In this document: positions 18,795 to 27,530 of the stretch, piece after piece
Layout: each line of letters begins with the position of its first letter
How positions within the stretch are numbered: position 1 is the stretch's first letter
Source: Pseudomonas silvicola
Lineage (GTDB): Bacteria; Pseudomonadota; Gammaproteobacteria; Pseudomonadales; Pseudomonadaceae
Assembly (NCBI RefSeq): GCF_026651855.1
Contig: NZ_CP093280.1
Coordinates: 1,404,001 to 1,468,000 of the forward strand
Direction of reading: 5' to 3'
DNA: 64,000 bases
Notes under the pieces: model-generated
Databases searched by the model: none
What the model was told of the DNA's origin: nothing
Seen by the model: only the letters and a program-made list of their open reading frames with translations
Program-made: the position numbers and the translations under genes

Positions 18795-20174
18795 ATGGCT
18801 ATCAGCGTGTTTGACCTGTTCAAGATCGGCATCGGGCCATCCAGCTCCCACACGGTCGGCCCCATGCGCGCCGCCGCCCTGTTCGTGCAGGGCCTGCGTG
18901 AGCGTGGTGAACTGGAACAGGTACAACGCGTTGAAGTGCGCCTGTATGGCTCGCTGTCGGCAACCGGGGTTGGGCATGGCAGCGACAACGCCGTGGTCAT
19001 GGGCCTCATGGGCGAATGGCCTGACGCCGTCGACCCCTCGACCATCGGCCTGCACATCGCCACCTTGCGGGAAACCGACACGCTGCAGTTGGCCGGCGCC
19101 CGTGCGATACCGTTCGTGTGGCAGCGCGACATGCTGTTGCTGGACGAGAACCTGCCTTACCACCCCAACGCCATGACCCTGATCGCCGAAACCGCGCAAG
19201 GCCGCGAGTTGCACCGCGACACCTACTATTCGGTAGGTGGCGGCTTCGTGGTCGATTCGGCCCAGGCCGCCAGCGGTGTACTGGATGCCGACAACACCGT
19301 GCTGCCGTACGACTTCGATAGTGCGGTCGAACTGCTGGAACTGTGCGAGAAAAACGACCTGCGCGTGTCGCAGTTGATGATGGCCAACGAGAAGGTCTGG
19401 CGCAGCGAAGAAGAGATCCGCGCCGGGCTCATGAAGCTCTGGCACGCCATGCAGGACTGCGTGGAGCAAGGCCTCAAGCACGAGGGCATCCTGCCCGGAG
19501 GCCTTAATGTGCGGCGGCGCGCGGCGCGCCTGCACCGTAGCCTGCAAGAGCTGAACAAGCCCAACGTGATCGGTTCCACCATGAGCGCCATGGAATGGGT
19601 AAACCTGTTCGCCCTGGCGGTCAACGAAGAGAACGCCGCTGGCGGGCGCATGGTGACCGCTCCGACCAACGGTGCGGCGGGCATCATCCCGGCGGTGCTG
19701 CATTACTACATGAAGTTCAGCGACGAGGTCAGCGAAGCCAACGTCGTCGACTACCTGCTGGCGGCCGCGGCCATCGGCATCCTGTGCAAGAAGAACGCTT
19801 CCATCTCTGGCGCTGAGGTAGGGTGCCAGGGTGAGGTCGGTTCGGCGTGCGCCATGGCCGCGGCGGGGCTGGCGGAAATCCTCGGCGCCACCCCGGCGCA
19901 ACTGGAAAATGCTGCCGAAATAGGCCTGGAACACAACCTGGGGCTAACCTGCGACCCCGTGGGCGGCCTGGTGCAGGTGCCGTGCATCGAGCGCAATGCC
20001 ATTGCCGCGGTAAAAGCCATCAACGCTGCGCAGATGGCCCTGCGCGGCGATGGCCAGCACTTCATTTCCCTGGACCGGGTGATCCGCACCATGCGCGATA
20101 CCGGCGCCGACATGCACGACAAGTACAAGGAAACGTCGCGCGGGGGCCTTGCGGTCAGCGCCATCGAGTGTTGA
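18795..20174 (+). CDS. sdaB: L-serine dehydratase (L-serine ammonia-lyase), single-chain type
   Basis: A 459-residue iron-sulfur enzyme that deaminates L-serine to pyruvate. The N terminus has the family motif GIGPSSSHTVGPMRAA. The conserved cysteines of the [4Fe-4S] catalytic centre are in the second half: CKKNASISGAEVGCQGEVG and LTCDPVGGLVQVPCIERN. The start at 18795 follows AGGAGGTG. Here it completes betaine catabolism: glycine from the Sox enzyme is made into serine by GlyA and then into pyruvate. It is divergent from cbcX and precedes gbdR, the arrangement typical of Pseudomonas. Confidence 0.94.
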   Translation: MAISVFDLFKIGIGPSSSHTVGPMRAAALFVQGLRERGELEQVQRVEVRLYGSLSATGVGHGSDNAVVMGLMGEWPDAVDPSTIGLHIATLRETDTLQLAGARAIPFVWQRDMLLLDENLPYHPNAMTLIAETAQGRELHRDTYYSVGGGFVVDSAQAASGVLDADNTVLPYDFDSAVELLELCEKNDLRVSQLMMANEKVWRSEEEIRAGLMKLWHAMQDCVEQGLKHEGILPGGLNVRRRAARLHRSLQELNKPNVIGSTMSAMEWVNLFALAVNEENAAGGRMVTAPTNGAAGIIPAVLHYYMKFSDEVSEANVVDYLLAAAAIGILCKKNASISGAEVGCQGEVGSACAMAAAGLAEILGATPAQLENAAEIGLEHNLGLTCDPVGGLVQVPCIERNAIAAVKAINAAQMALRGDGQHFISLDRVIRTMRDTGADMHDKYKETSRGGLAVSAIEC

Positions 20175-20543
20175 ACCTTTTTTGCACACACCGAGTGTCG
20201 CTCGCGACGTTTTGGCGCGTTTAGCCTTGTACGATCGTTCCTACGGCGGCCTGCCCCGGATGGTCGCCTCTCCGTGCTTGCGGTGACACTGTCGCGGTGC
20301 CACCGCCTGTCGCTTCACACAAGTGCTACCGAATTGCTCACAGCCCTTGATCTCCGCCACAGGTGGCATTTTGCCGTGTGCGGCAAGTGGCCGCAGAGCG
20401 ACGTCGTTTTCAGGAGTAATTGAATGGGCATTCAATTTCAGGCATGGCATTTGCGTTGTCATTGCAAAGCCCTTCTGCGAGCAGGGCGATAAGAAGAGCC
20501 TCCGCCTGAGGCCATCACCCGCTTTGAGTGAGGAGATACCGCG
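20175..20543. other. 369-bp intergenic region upstream of gbdR
   Basis: This lies between sdaB and gbdR on the same strand. AGTGAGGAG at about 20527-20535 is the gbdR ribosome-binding site. The region must hold the gbdR promoter, but I see no repeat, terminator with T-run, or convincing small gene. Confidence 0.5.
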
Positions 20544-21647
20544 ATGACGTCGTTCAACTCCGGGGCCCAACCCCAGACCCGTACGCCTCAATCCATCGGC
20601 TTTCTGCTGCTGGATAATTTCACGCTGATTTCCCTGGCCTCCGCGGTCGAACCGCTGCGCATGGCCAACCAGCTGTCCGGCCGCGAGCTGTATCGCTGGA
20701 CCACCCTGAGCGTGGACGGCGGGCAGGTGTGGGCCAGCGACGGCCTGCAGATCACCCCGGACGCGGCCATGCACAAGGCGCCGGCCATGGACACGGTGAT
20801 TGTCTGCGGCGGTATCGGCATTCAGCGCACGGTCACCCGTGAACACGTGACCTGGTTGCAGAGCCAGGCGCGCCAGTCCAAGCGCCTGGGCGCGGTATGC
20901 ACGGGCAGTTGGGCCTTGGCCTGCGCCGGTTTGCTCGACGGTTTCGACTGCAGTGTGCACTGGGAATGCCTGGCCTCCATGCAGGAAGCTTTCCCCCGAG
21001 TGGCCATGAGCACGCGCCTGTTCACACTGGACCGTAACCGTTTCACCAGTTCGGGCGGGACCGCGCCGCTGGACATGATGCTGCACCTGATCAGCCGCGA
21101 CCATGGTCGCGAACTGTCGGCGGCCATCTCGGAGATGTTCGTCTACGAACGCATTCGCAACGAGCAGGATCACCAGCGCGTGCCGCTCAAGCACATGCTG
21201 GGCACCAACCAGCCGAAGCTGCAGGAAATCGTCGCGCTGATGGAAGCCAACCTGGAAGAGCCCATCGACCTGGATGAACTGGCGGTCTATGTGGCGGTGT
21301 CACGCCGGCAGTTGGAGCGGCTGTTCCAGAAGTACCTGCACTGCTCACCGTCGCGTTACTACCTCAAGCTGCGCTTGATCCGCGCCCGGCAACTGCTCAA
21401 GCAGACGCCCATGTCGATCATCGAGGTGGCATCGGTCTGCGGGTTCGTGTCTACGCCGCACTTCTCCAAGTGCTACCGCGAATACTTCGGCATTCCGCCA
21501 CGTGACGAGCGCGTGGGGTCCAACACCACCCAGCAGGTGGCGATGATGCCGATCCCGCAGGCCATGGTGCTGGCGCCGCTGTCGGGGCCCATGTCGGCGT
21601 TGAGCCAGGCGCGCAACGAGTCGACGTTCGCCAGCGTCAGGATCTGA
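20544..21647 (+). CDS. gbdR: AraC-family regulator GbdR of betaine and dimethylglycine catabolism
   Basis: A 367-residue regulator with an N-terminal class I glutamine-amidotransferase-like domain (about residues 15-200; the nucleophile-elbow position in AVCTGSWALACAG retains a cysteine) and a C-terminal AraC helix-turn-helix pair (VSRRQLERLFQKYL and ASVCGFVSTPHFSKCYREYFG). In P. aeruginosa GbdR activates gbcA, gbcB, dgcA, soxBDAG, cbcXWV and others in response to betaine or dimethylglycine. Location beside sdaB and cbcXWV fits. Its last 11 bp overlap the end of the convergent amidohydrolase gene. Confidence 0.94.
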   Translation: MTSFNSGAQPQTRTPQSIGFLLLDNFTLISLASAVEPLRMANQLSGRELYRWTTLSVDGGQVWASDGLQITPDAAMHKAPAMDTVIVCGGIGIQRTVTREHVTWLQSQARQSKRLGAVCTGSWALACAGLLDGFDCSVHWECLASMQEAFPRVAMSTRLFTLDRNRFTSSGGTAPLDMMLHLISRDHGRELSAAISEMFVYERIRNEQDHQRVPLKHMLGTNQPKLQEIVALMEANLEEPIDLDELAVYVAVSRRQLERLFQKYLHCSPSRYYLKLRLIRARQLLKQTPMSIIEVASVCGFVSTPHFSKCYREYFGIPPRDERVGSNTTQQVAMMPIPQAMVLAPLSGPMSALSQARNESTFASVRI

Positions 21648-22479
21648 GGCTATCGGCGAAGCCGAACAGATGCCTGGGCGTGCTCCACAGTATCTGTTCG
21701 CGCTCGGTTTCATCCGGGAACAGCTGCTCTACCAGCAGCAACAGGCTGCCGATGTCCATGCGCTCGTTGGCGCGCAGGAAAGGCCAGTCCGAACCCCACA
21801 TGCAGCGCTCGGCCCCGAATGCTTCCAGCAGCGCCCGTTGGTAGGGATGGCCGTCGGACCAGGGATAGGCCTGGCGGGAAAACTTCGACAGCCCCGACAA
21901 CTTCACGAAGGTGCGTTCCTGGCCGGACAGCGACAACAGCGCCCGGAACGCCGGCTGGCCAACGCCAGCGCGCACGTCCGGGCGGCCGCTGTGGTCGATA
22001 AGCAGTGGCGTGCGGTTGCGCTTGAGCAATGGCATCAACGCGGGCAGCTGATCGTCCATCACCTGCACCTGGGCGAACAGGTCCAGTTCGGCCAAGCGCC
22101 CCATCAGGCCATCCACGTCCAGGAACGGTGCAGTGCCAAGCATGGCCACGTTGAAAGCGATGCCGACCACGCCCTGCTCCTTCAGCGCCGCCAGCTCATC
22201 GCTGGCGATATCCAGCGGCACCACCGCGATACCCTTGGACCGCCCTGGGCGTTCGGCCAGCGCCGCCAGCAGGCAGCGGTTGTCGGTGTTGTAGCCTGAC
22301 GTAGGGCCCACGATCAACGAGTGGCGAATGTTGTAGGCCTGCATCACGGCGCTGTACTGCGCTGCGGTGCCCAGTTCATGGCCCTCGGGGCGGTACTGGG
22401 TATCGGCCACGTAGGGGAACCGGGCAGGGTCGAAGATGTGGTGGTGGCAGTCGATCTTGGGTTGGGTCAATACACTCAT
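21637..22479 (-). CDS. Amidohydrolase-family (PDC-lactonase-like) hydrolase
   Basis: A 280-residue TIM-barrel hydrolase of the amidohydrolase-2 family. The metal-binding HxH is seen in DCHHHIFDPARFPY at the N terminus; other landmarks are DHSGRPD in the middle and MWGSDWPF near the C terminus. The closest functional group is 2-pyrone-4,6-dicarboxylate and sugar lactonases, but the substrate cannot be read from sequence. It is 7 bp downstream of an aromatic-acid-type transporter gene, suggesting the two handle one imported compound. Nothing ties it to betaine. Its 3' end overlaps gbdR by 11 bp, tail to tail. Confidence 0.85.
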   Translation of the reverse strand: MSVLTQPKIDCHHHIFDPARFPYVADTQYRPEGHELGTAAQYSAVMQAYNIRHSLIVGPTSGYNTDNRCLLAALAERPGRSKGIAVVPLDIASDELAALKEQGVVGIAFNVAMLGTAPFLDVDGLMGRLAELDLFAQVQVMDDQLPALMPLLKRNRTPLLIDHSGRPDVRAGVGQPAFRALLSLSGQERTFVKLSGLSKFSRQAYPWSDGHPYQRALLEAFGAERCMWGSDWPFLRANERMDIGSLLLLVEQLFPDETEREQILWSTPRHLFGFADSLRS

Positions 22480-22486
22480 GAATCAC

Positions 22487-23857
22487 TCATCGGGCAGGTG
22501 CTTCAAGCAGGCGCGGGGCGCGCTTGATCGGTGGGGCCACTACGGCATTGCGATGATTGACGATCGCCAGCGCGGCGAACAGCGCAGGGATCGACAACAC
22601 GATGAAGATACTGGTTGTGCCAGGGAATGCCCCCAACAGCAGGCCGCCCATGGACGAGCTGATGATAGCGCCGCTGCGGCCAATGCCATGCATCCAGCTG
22701 ACGCCGGTGGCGCGCATTTCGGTAGGGTAGAAACTCGGTGAGAAGGCTTGCAGGCCGGTTTGCGCACCGTTCACGCACAGGCCGCTGACAAATACCAGCA
22801 TGCCCAATACCGCCGGGCCGAAGCCGAAGATGCCTTCGGCAAGAAGGCAGCACATGCCCAGCAGGTAGAACAGGCCGATGACCTTCTTGCGGGCCTGGAA
22901 GTGGTCCATCAGGCTGCCCACCAGCAGGCCGCCCAGGGTGCCGCCCAACTGGAACAGGCCGGCAGTGATCGCTGCTTTTTCCAGGCTCAGCCCGCTGGTA
23001 CGCATGATGGTCGGCAGCCAGCCGTTGAGCAGATAAATCACGAACAGGCCCATGAAATAGGTCAGCCATAGCATCAAGGTGCCTTGGGCGTAGCCTTTGG
23101 AAAACAGCTTGAGGACCTGGGCCTTGTTATCGATGGCCGGGGTCTTGAGCACGAAGCGCGTTCCGTGGGCGAAGGTACCGCCCATGCGGGCGAGGACGCC
23201 AGCAATACTCCCTTGAGCATGGTTGCGAACCACCATGTACAGCGCCGACTCGGGCAGCAGCCAGACAAGTATCGGCAGTATCAGCAGCGGACCAAGCCCG
23301 CCCACCAGCAAAACCGCCTTCCAGCCACCGTGTGGCAACAGCCCGGCGGCGATGAAACCGCCCGCGCCGGAGCCGATGTTGAAGCCGCAGTACATCAGGG
23401 TGATCAGCAAGCCGCGACGGCGTTCGGGCATGTACTCCGAAACCAGGGTCACGCAGTTGGGCATCACCGCGCCCAGGCCCAGGCCGGTCAGGAAGCGCAG
23501 CAGCGCCATTTCATATGGGTTGCGAGCGAATACACACAGCACGCTGAACACACCGAAGCTGGCGATGGACACCAGCAGGACGCGCTTGCGCCCCAGGCGG
23601 TCAGAGTAGGGGCCGGCCACCAGCGCGCCCAGGGCCACGCCGAACATCGCCGCGCCGAGTATCAGGCCCATCTGTGCCGGCGCCAACCCCCAGTCCTGGG
23701 ACAGGGCAGGGGCAATGAAGCCCATCACCGCGGCATCGTAGCCGTCGAACAGGATGATCAGTGAGCACAGTGCAAGCACCAGCCACTGGTACGGGGAGAT
23801 GGCACGGGCGTCGATCCACGCCTTCACGTCAACGGCTGCACGTTGGTTCATCGGCAT
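22487..23857 (-). CDS. MFS transporter, aromatic acid:H+ symporter family
   Basis: A 456-residue, 12-helix transporter of the AAHS group that includes PcaK, BenK and MhpT. Helix 1 carries the aspartate motif of the family (LIILFDGYDAAVMGF), and the loop 2-3 motif GPYSDRLGRKRVLL is intact. Likely substrates are aromatic or heteroaromatic acids. It forms a two-gene unit with the following lactonase-like hydrolase. No ring-cleavage genes are nearby, so the pathway is not identified. Confidence 0.88.
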   Translation of the reverse strand: MPMNQRAAVDVKAWIDARAISPYQWLVLALCSLIILFDGYDAAVMGFIAPALSQDWGLAPAQMGLILGAAMFGVALGALVAGPYSDRLGRKRVLLVSIASFGVFSVLCVFARNPYEMALLRFLTGLGLGAVMPNCVTLVSEYMPERRRGLLITLMYCGFNIGSGAGGFIAAGLLPHGGWKAVLLVGGLGPLLILPILVWLLPESALYMVVRNHAQGSIAGVLARMGGTFAHGTRFVLKTPAIDNKAQVLKLFSKGYAQGTLMLWLTYFMGLFVIYLLNGWLPTIMRTSGLSLEKAAITAGLFQLGGTLGGLLVGSLMDHFQARKKVIGLFYLLGMCCLLAEGIFGFGPAVLGMLVFVSGLCVNGAQTGLQAFSPSFYPTEMRATGVSWMHGIGRSGAIISSSMGGLLLGAFPGTTSIFIVLSIPALFAALAIVNHRNAVVAPPIKRAPRLLEAPAR

Positions 23858-24017
23858 ACACTCTCTTTATTTTCATGGCGCCAAGGCGCTGTAAAGAGAC
23901 GGTACGACCAGATTTACCCCACGTCTGCCGCGAAACGGTTATGCAGGTATGTGTTCTGTTTATGCCGTGCTGAACGGAAAGCGTCTGGCCCGGTGCTTTC
24001 GGGCCAGTACCGGGATG

Positions 24018-24278
24018 TCATGCGCGGGTTTGCTGGTACTGCGCCAAGGCCGGAAGCAGTTGCTTGTCGATGGCTTGGCGCACGGCAGGCAGGATGGTCG
24101 CGCTGCCGGTCAGCAGTTGCTCGACCATCTTGCGCAACGCCTTGGCGCGCGGCTCATCCAGGCCGCGCACCGCGCACTCGCAGGCTTGATCGGCGCTGGC
24201 CCCGGCCGGCATGTCGAAACCCAGGGCTCGAAGATGGCCGAGCAGGTCGTCCTGGTCAATCAGATCCACGTGCATCAT
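24018..24278 (-). CDS. Small uncharacterised protein, 86 residues
   Basis: An 86-residue, acidic N-terminal, largely helical protein beginning MMHVDLIDQDDLLGHL, with two cysteines in ACECAVRG. No signal peptide, membrane helix or motif that I recognise. The start has CAAGGA upstream and the frame shows normal codon usage, so I take it as real. It stands alone: the MFS gene ends transcription on its left side and a plus-strand terminator lies to its right. I cannot suggest a function. Confidence 0.65.
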   Translation of the reverse strand: MMHVDLIDQDDLLGHLRALGFDMPAGASADQACECAVRGLDEPRAKALRKMVEQLLTGSATILPAVRQAIDKQLLPALAQYQQTRA

Positions 24279-24480
24279 GAGGCGAGTCCTTGTACAGGGG
24301 GCTTTGGGCTGATTCTGTAAGCGCCCGCACCGCGCGGCAAGGGGTGAGCGGCGAGATGGCCGCGGTGGGCATGAGCGTGTCGTTTTCGGCTAAATGAAGG
24401 GGGGCCGGCCCAGGGCACACTGGCATCGGCTTCCAGCGTGCGGGTCTGGTCACCTTGGTCACGCTGTTCGCCGCACTGTG

Positions 24481-24515
24481 CCCCGATCCGGATACGGCTG
24501 GATCGGGGCTTTTTT
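24481..24515 (+). terminator. Rho-independent terminator on the plus strand without an upstream plus-strand gene
   Basis: The 9-bp perfect stem CCCCGATCC (24481-24489) and GGATCGGGG (24500-24508) with a 10-nt loop is followed by CTTTTTTA. The T-run is on the plus side only. All neighbouring genes are on the minus strand, so it would end a short transcript from somewhere in 24279-24480, or block antisense reading into the gene at 24532. Confidence 0.8.
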
Positions 24516-24531
24516 ATCAGTGCCTGTGCGG

Positions 24532-25107
24532 TCAATCTTCGGCGACGGCCTGAAGGCAATGCAGGTTGCGGGTCACGTAAGCGCCCACCGACGTTTGCAG
24601 TTGTGTGCTCAGGTCCCAGAAATCCGGGAAAATGCGGTATTGGCTGCAGGTCAGTTGCAACAAGGCCGGGTCCTGATACACGGCCGTGATGACACTGGCC
24701 TTGGCAGCAGAGGCCACGGTTGCCAAAACCAACGAACCCGTGGGAGCCACGCCCAGCAGTGCAGGTGGCGCGGTCTGTGTCATCAACTGTTCAATGAGCA
24801 ACCGGATGGCCGACGCCTGATCAGCGGGCAAGTACCGCTTGGCAAAGCTCGCCACCGCCGGCCCCACGGCCAATGGGGCCTCATCGGTGATGGACTGTTC
24901 CCGTGTCTTGGCCCACTCCAGGTTTTGCAGCACTTTGGAATGTGCGTGCCCCCAACGAGTGCCAGGCGCTTGTTCTTGCTGTTGGTCGGCTCGTAGTTGT
25001 GCGAAAACCAGACCCTGTATCAGCGTGTCACGCTGCTCTCCTACCGTTGCATTCACGTTGCAGGCGGTACGCGAACAAATGAATGCTTCCAGTTGCGACG
25101 TGTTCAT
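24532..25107 (-). CDS. Uncharacterised protein, member of a three-paralogue family in this window
   Basis: A 191-residue protein without signal peptide or membrane helices. The segment RDTLIQGLVFAQLRAD, then a tryptophan-centred helix (TRWGHAHSKVLQNLEWAKT), matches the pattern seen in the proteins at 25141 and 31553, both of which have an L/A-rich helix, then W-Y/F-x-x-Y/H and L-x-W/L-x-x-Q. The C-terminal half is shorter than theirs and seems to lack part of the beta-rich region. I chose the ATG at 25107, preceded by GGGGG, over an in-frame TTG at 25131. It follows the 25141 gene after 33 bp on the same strand. Function unknown. Confidence 0.7.
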   Translation of the reverse strand: MNTSQLEAFICSRTACNVNATVGEQRDTLIQGLVFAQLRADQQQEQAPGTRWGHAHSKVLQNLEWAKTREQSITDEAPLAVGPAVASFAKRYLPADQASAIRLLIEQLMTQTAPPALLGVAPTGSLVLATVASAAKASVITAVYQDPALLQLTCSQYRIFPDFWDLSTQLQTSVGAYVTRNLHCLQAVAED

Positions 25108-25140
25108 GGGAACCCCCGTCCTGTGATTCAAAAGTCGAGA

Positions 25141-25950
25141 TTATTTTTTCTTTTCGTCTTCCAGTTTCACCCTGGCGAATTCGTTGGCAGCGTTCTGTTT
25201 CAACCACCGGCTTACTTCCTGGCGCGCTTCGTCATCGTAGTCTTCGCGGATGAACAGGGTACGCTGTGCGCTGCCATAGATGTCGATCTTGGATTTGTTC
25301 CACGACACGAACAACACTTTGCCTTTATTCATTGAACTCTTGAAGTAAGTACATGACAGCAGCACGATGCAACTGCCGTTCACCTTCTGCGCCGCTGGCA
25401 TCATCTGGAAGTTGGCACCTGTCTTGTGAGTGCTGCGCTGTTCAAATACACCCAGGGCCTTCTCGTCATCCTTGATGGCCGCGAGCGCATCCTTCATGGT
25501 AGCAATCAGGATCTGGCCAGCCTTGCCTGCGCCCAGTGCAGCACCGCCCAGCAGCTTGAGGGCCACGGCATCAGCTTTGATGGATGTGTCGCTGGTGCCC
25601 AGTTCCTCAAAGCCGAAGCTTTGTAGTCCGAGGCCCAGGGTCTTCATCATCCTCGCGTATTCGCGGTACCAGTTGCGGGTATCGGCTTCCAGGTCAGCCC
25701 TGCGGTCGGCATAGGCCGCCGCATAGCGTCCAATGTTGTTGATGTCGCGTTCGTTCGCCAGCGACAGTTCACCTTCGAACGTGTTGATACTGTTGCCTGC
25801 CACGACTCCACGCCGTTCGCTTTCGTCCGGGTCGTCGTCATCGCTAATCAGGCCAAGGGCATTGAAATCCGAGACCGGCAGGTCAGGAAGTGCCATGGCC
25901 TGGAAGTCGGCCAAACGTCGGGTGATGGAGTCTTCATTGGTAATAAGCAT
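25141..25950 (-). CDS. Uncharacterised two-domain protein, member of a three-paralogue family
   Basis: A 269-residue soluble protein. Residues 1-60 are polar and flexible (an aspartate run ISDDDDPDESE). A helical region follows, with NWYREYARMMKTLGLGLQSFGFEEL as its core. About residues 160-250 look beta-rich (CIVLLSCTYFKSS, KVLFVSWNKSKIDIYGSAQ), ending in a charged helix. The layout resembles proteins at 24532 and 31553 and, from memory, a set of pseudomonad hypothetical proteins; no function is established. The start at 25950 has GAGGA 8 nt upstream. The coding DNA is A/T-richer than the flanking catabolic genes, which hints at later acquisition. Confidence 0.75.
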   Translation of the reverse strand: MLITNEDSITRRLADFQAMALPDLPVSDFNALGLISDDDDPDESERRGVVAGNSINTFEGELSLANERDINNIGRYAAAYADRRADLEADTRNWYREYARMMKTLGLGLQSFGFEELGTSDTSIKADAVALKLLGGAALGAGKAGQILIATMKDALAAIKDDEKALGVFEQRSTHKTGANFQMMPAAQKVNGSCIVLLSCTYFKSSMNKGKVLFVSWNKSKIDIYGSAQRTLFIREDYDDEARQEVSRWLKQNAANEFARVKLEDEKKK

Positions 25951-25977
25951 GGTGTAATCCTCGTGAGTGTCGTCATT

Positions 25978-25995
25978 GCGAAAGTGTTCTTTCGC
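25978..25995 (-). promoter_or_regulatory. Hairpin in the leader of the 25141 gene
   Basis: GCGAAAG, loop TGTT, CTTTCGC: 7-bp perfect arms 28 bp upstream of the start codon. It could be an mRNA 5'-stabilising stem or an inverted-repeat operator. No further evidence. Confidence 0.35.
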
Positions 25996-26100
25996 GGGAC
26001 TTACAATAAGCTGGGCACGAGGGGCGAACGAGATGGAAGTACAATCATTATTGCCGGGGAATGAGGGGTAGAGAACATAGAAGCGCAAGGGGCACTATTA

Positions 26101-26559
26101 TCAGTGCTTCTGGTGAAGACTTATGGCGCGCCCGCTGTGCGCTGGCAAGGGCAAGTGTCGAGTACCTTCCAGCCAGTGTTCCAGGCACTGCACCGTGGAT
26201 TCGCTGAAGGGAGTGGCGTGGGGGCCTTGCAAGTCAACATGCAGCAGCATCTGCTCGTTTGCTGCCAGCATGTTGTCCTGCCCAGCAGCTTTCAGACAGT
26301 GATAGAGCTGCAAGCGCTTGCTGTCATGGGCTATCACGCGGGTATGCACTTGCACTGGCGTGCCTGCCTTCACCTCCCGCAGATAATTCAGATGGCACTC
26401 CAGGGTGAACAGCGATCGCTGATCACGCAGCGGGTCGATGCCTGCGAGCGACATGAACGCATCGGTGGCATAGCTGAAAATCAGCAGATAGAAGGCATCG
26501 CGCAGATGCCCGTTGTAATCCACCCACTCCTCCAGCACCGGGGTCTGGTAGGTAATCAT
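26101..26559 (-). CDS. cdhB: Thioesterase of the carnitine cluster (betainyl-CoA thioesterase)
   Basis: A 152-residue hotdog-fold thioesterase of the 4HBT type. The N-terminal [24 protein letters not shown] carries the family's active-site aspartate-like region, and the middle has [17 protein letters not shown]. In Pseudomonas carnitine catabolism the BKACE enzyme makes betainyl-CoA, and the neighbouring thioesterase releases glycine betaine and CoA. It overlaps cdhA by 4 bp, so it is co-translated, which supports the role. The symbol follows the P. aeruginosa naming. Confidence 0.85.
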   Translation of the reverse strand: MITYQTPVLEEWVDYNGHLRDAFYLLIFSYATDAFMSLAGIDPLRDQRSLFTLECHLNYLREVKAGTPVQVHTRVIAHDSKRLQLYHCLKAAGQDNMLAANEQMLLHVDLQGPHATPFSESTVQCLEHWLEGTRHLPLPAHSGRAISLHQKH

Positions 26560-27521
26560 TCGCTGAATGCCATGCCATGTTTCGCCTTGGTAGTGCGCAC
26601 AGCCTCCAGCACCGCCAGCAGGCAGTCGTCGCGGTAGCGTTCGAGTGCTGCGATGCTGTGGTGGCCCAGTTGCTCGCTGGTGCCCCGGACCACGTCATCA
26701 ATCAGGTGGGCGGTCAGTTCCGGGGCCGGCAGGTAGGTCCAGGGTAACTTCAGCGCAGGGCCGAACTGGTTCATGAAATGGCGCATGCCGGCGTCACCGC
26801 CGGCCAGAGTGTAGGTCAGGAACGTGCCCATGAACGACCAGCGCAGGCCGGCGCCAAAGCGAATGGCATCGTCGATTTCGCCGGTGGTCGCCACACCGTC
26901 GTTGACCAGGTGCAGGGCTTCACGCCAGAGCGCTTCCAGCAACCGATCAGCGATGAAACCGGGGACTTCCTTGCGCACGTGCAGAGGGCGCATACCGAGT
27001 GATTCGTAGACCTTGATCGCTGCCAGCACCGCTTCGGGCGCTGTCTGTCGCCCGCCTACCACTTCCACCAGCGGCAGCAGGTACACAGGGTTGAAGGGGT
27101 GGCCGACCACGCAGCGCTCCGGGTGCGTAGCGCCTTCGTAGAACTCGCTGGGCAGCAGGCCCGAGGTGCTGGAACCGATCAGTGCGTCTGGCTTGGCGGC
27201 GGCGCTGATGCTGGCGTGCAGCTCAAGCTTGAGGTCCAACCGTTCGGGAGCACTTTCCTGGATGAAGTCGGCGTTGCGCACGCAGGCTTCGATGGTGGCG
27301 ACAAATTGCAGCCGTTCCTGCGACGCGCCGGGCACCAGGCCTTGCTGCACCAGGGCTGGCCAGGCGTTTGCCACGCGTTTGCGCAGGGCGGTTTCGGCCC
27401 CCGGCGCAGGGTCCCAGGCGACCACGTCCAGGCCCTGGGCCAGGGCGCGCGCTACCCAGCCGCTGCCGATTACGCCGCAACCCAGGGTAGCGAAGGTCTT
27501 GATCTCGGTGATGAAGGTCAT
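26556..27521 (-). CDS. cdhA: L-carnitine 3-dehydrogenase CdhA
   Basis: A 321-residue NAD+-dependent dehydrogenase of the 3-hydroxyacyl-CoA dehydrogenase fold. The N-terminal Rossmann motif is [18 protein letters not shown], followed by the catalytic-domain signatures [24 protein letters not shown] and [20 protein letters not shown]. It oxidises L-carnitine to 3-dehydrocarnitine, the first step of aerobic carnitine use. It sits between the BKACE gene (9 bp upstream) and the thioesterase (4-bp overlap), forming a single unit. Confidence 0.94.
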   Translation of the reverse strand: MTFITEIKTFATLGCGVIGSGWVARALAQGLDVVAWDPAPGAETALRKRVANAWPALVQQGLVPGASQERLQFVATIEACVRNADFIQESAPERLDLKLELHASISAAAKPDALIGSSTSGLLPSEFYEGATHPERCVVGHPFNPVYLLPLVEVVGGRQTAPEAVLAAIKVYESLGMRPLHVRKEVPGFIADRLLEALWREALHLVNDGVATTGEIDDAIRFGAGLRWSFMGTFLTYTLAGGDAGMRHFMNQFGPALKLPWTYLPAPELTAHLIDDVVRGTSEQLGHHSIAALERYRDDCLLAVLEAVRTTKAKHGMAFSE

Positions 27522-27530
27522 GGTGGTTCC

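Noticed and set aside
18486..18814. Possible gene in the cbcX-sdaB gap
   Set aside because: The frame overlaps the sdaB start, has no good ribosome-binding site and yields a cysteine/arginine-rich sequence unlike any family I know; the DNA there looks regulatory.
24394..24996. 200-codon plus-strand open frame
   Set aside because: It runs through the strong plus-strand terminator at 24481-24515 and is antisense to the gene at 24532, with R/H/G-rich low-complexity content.
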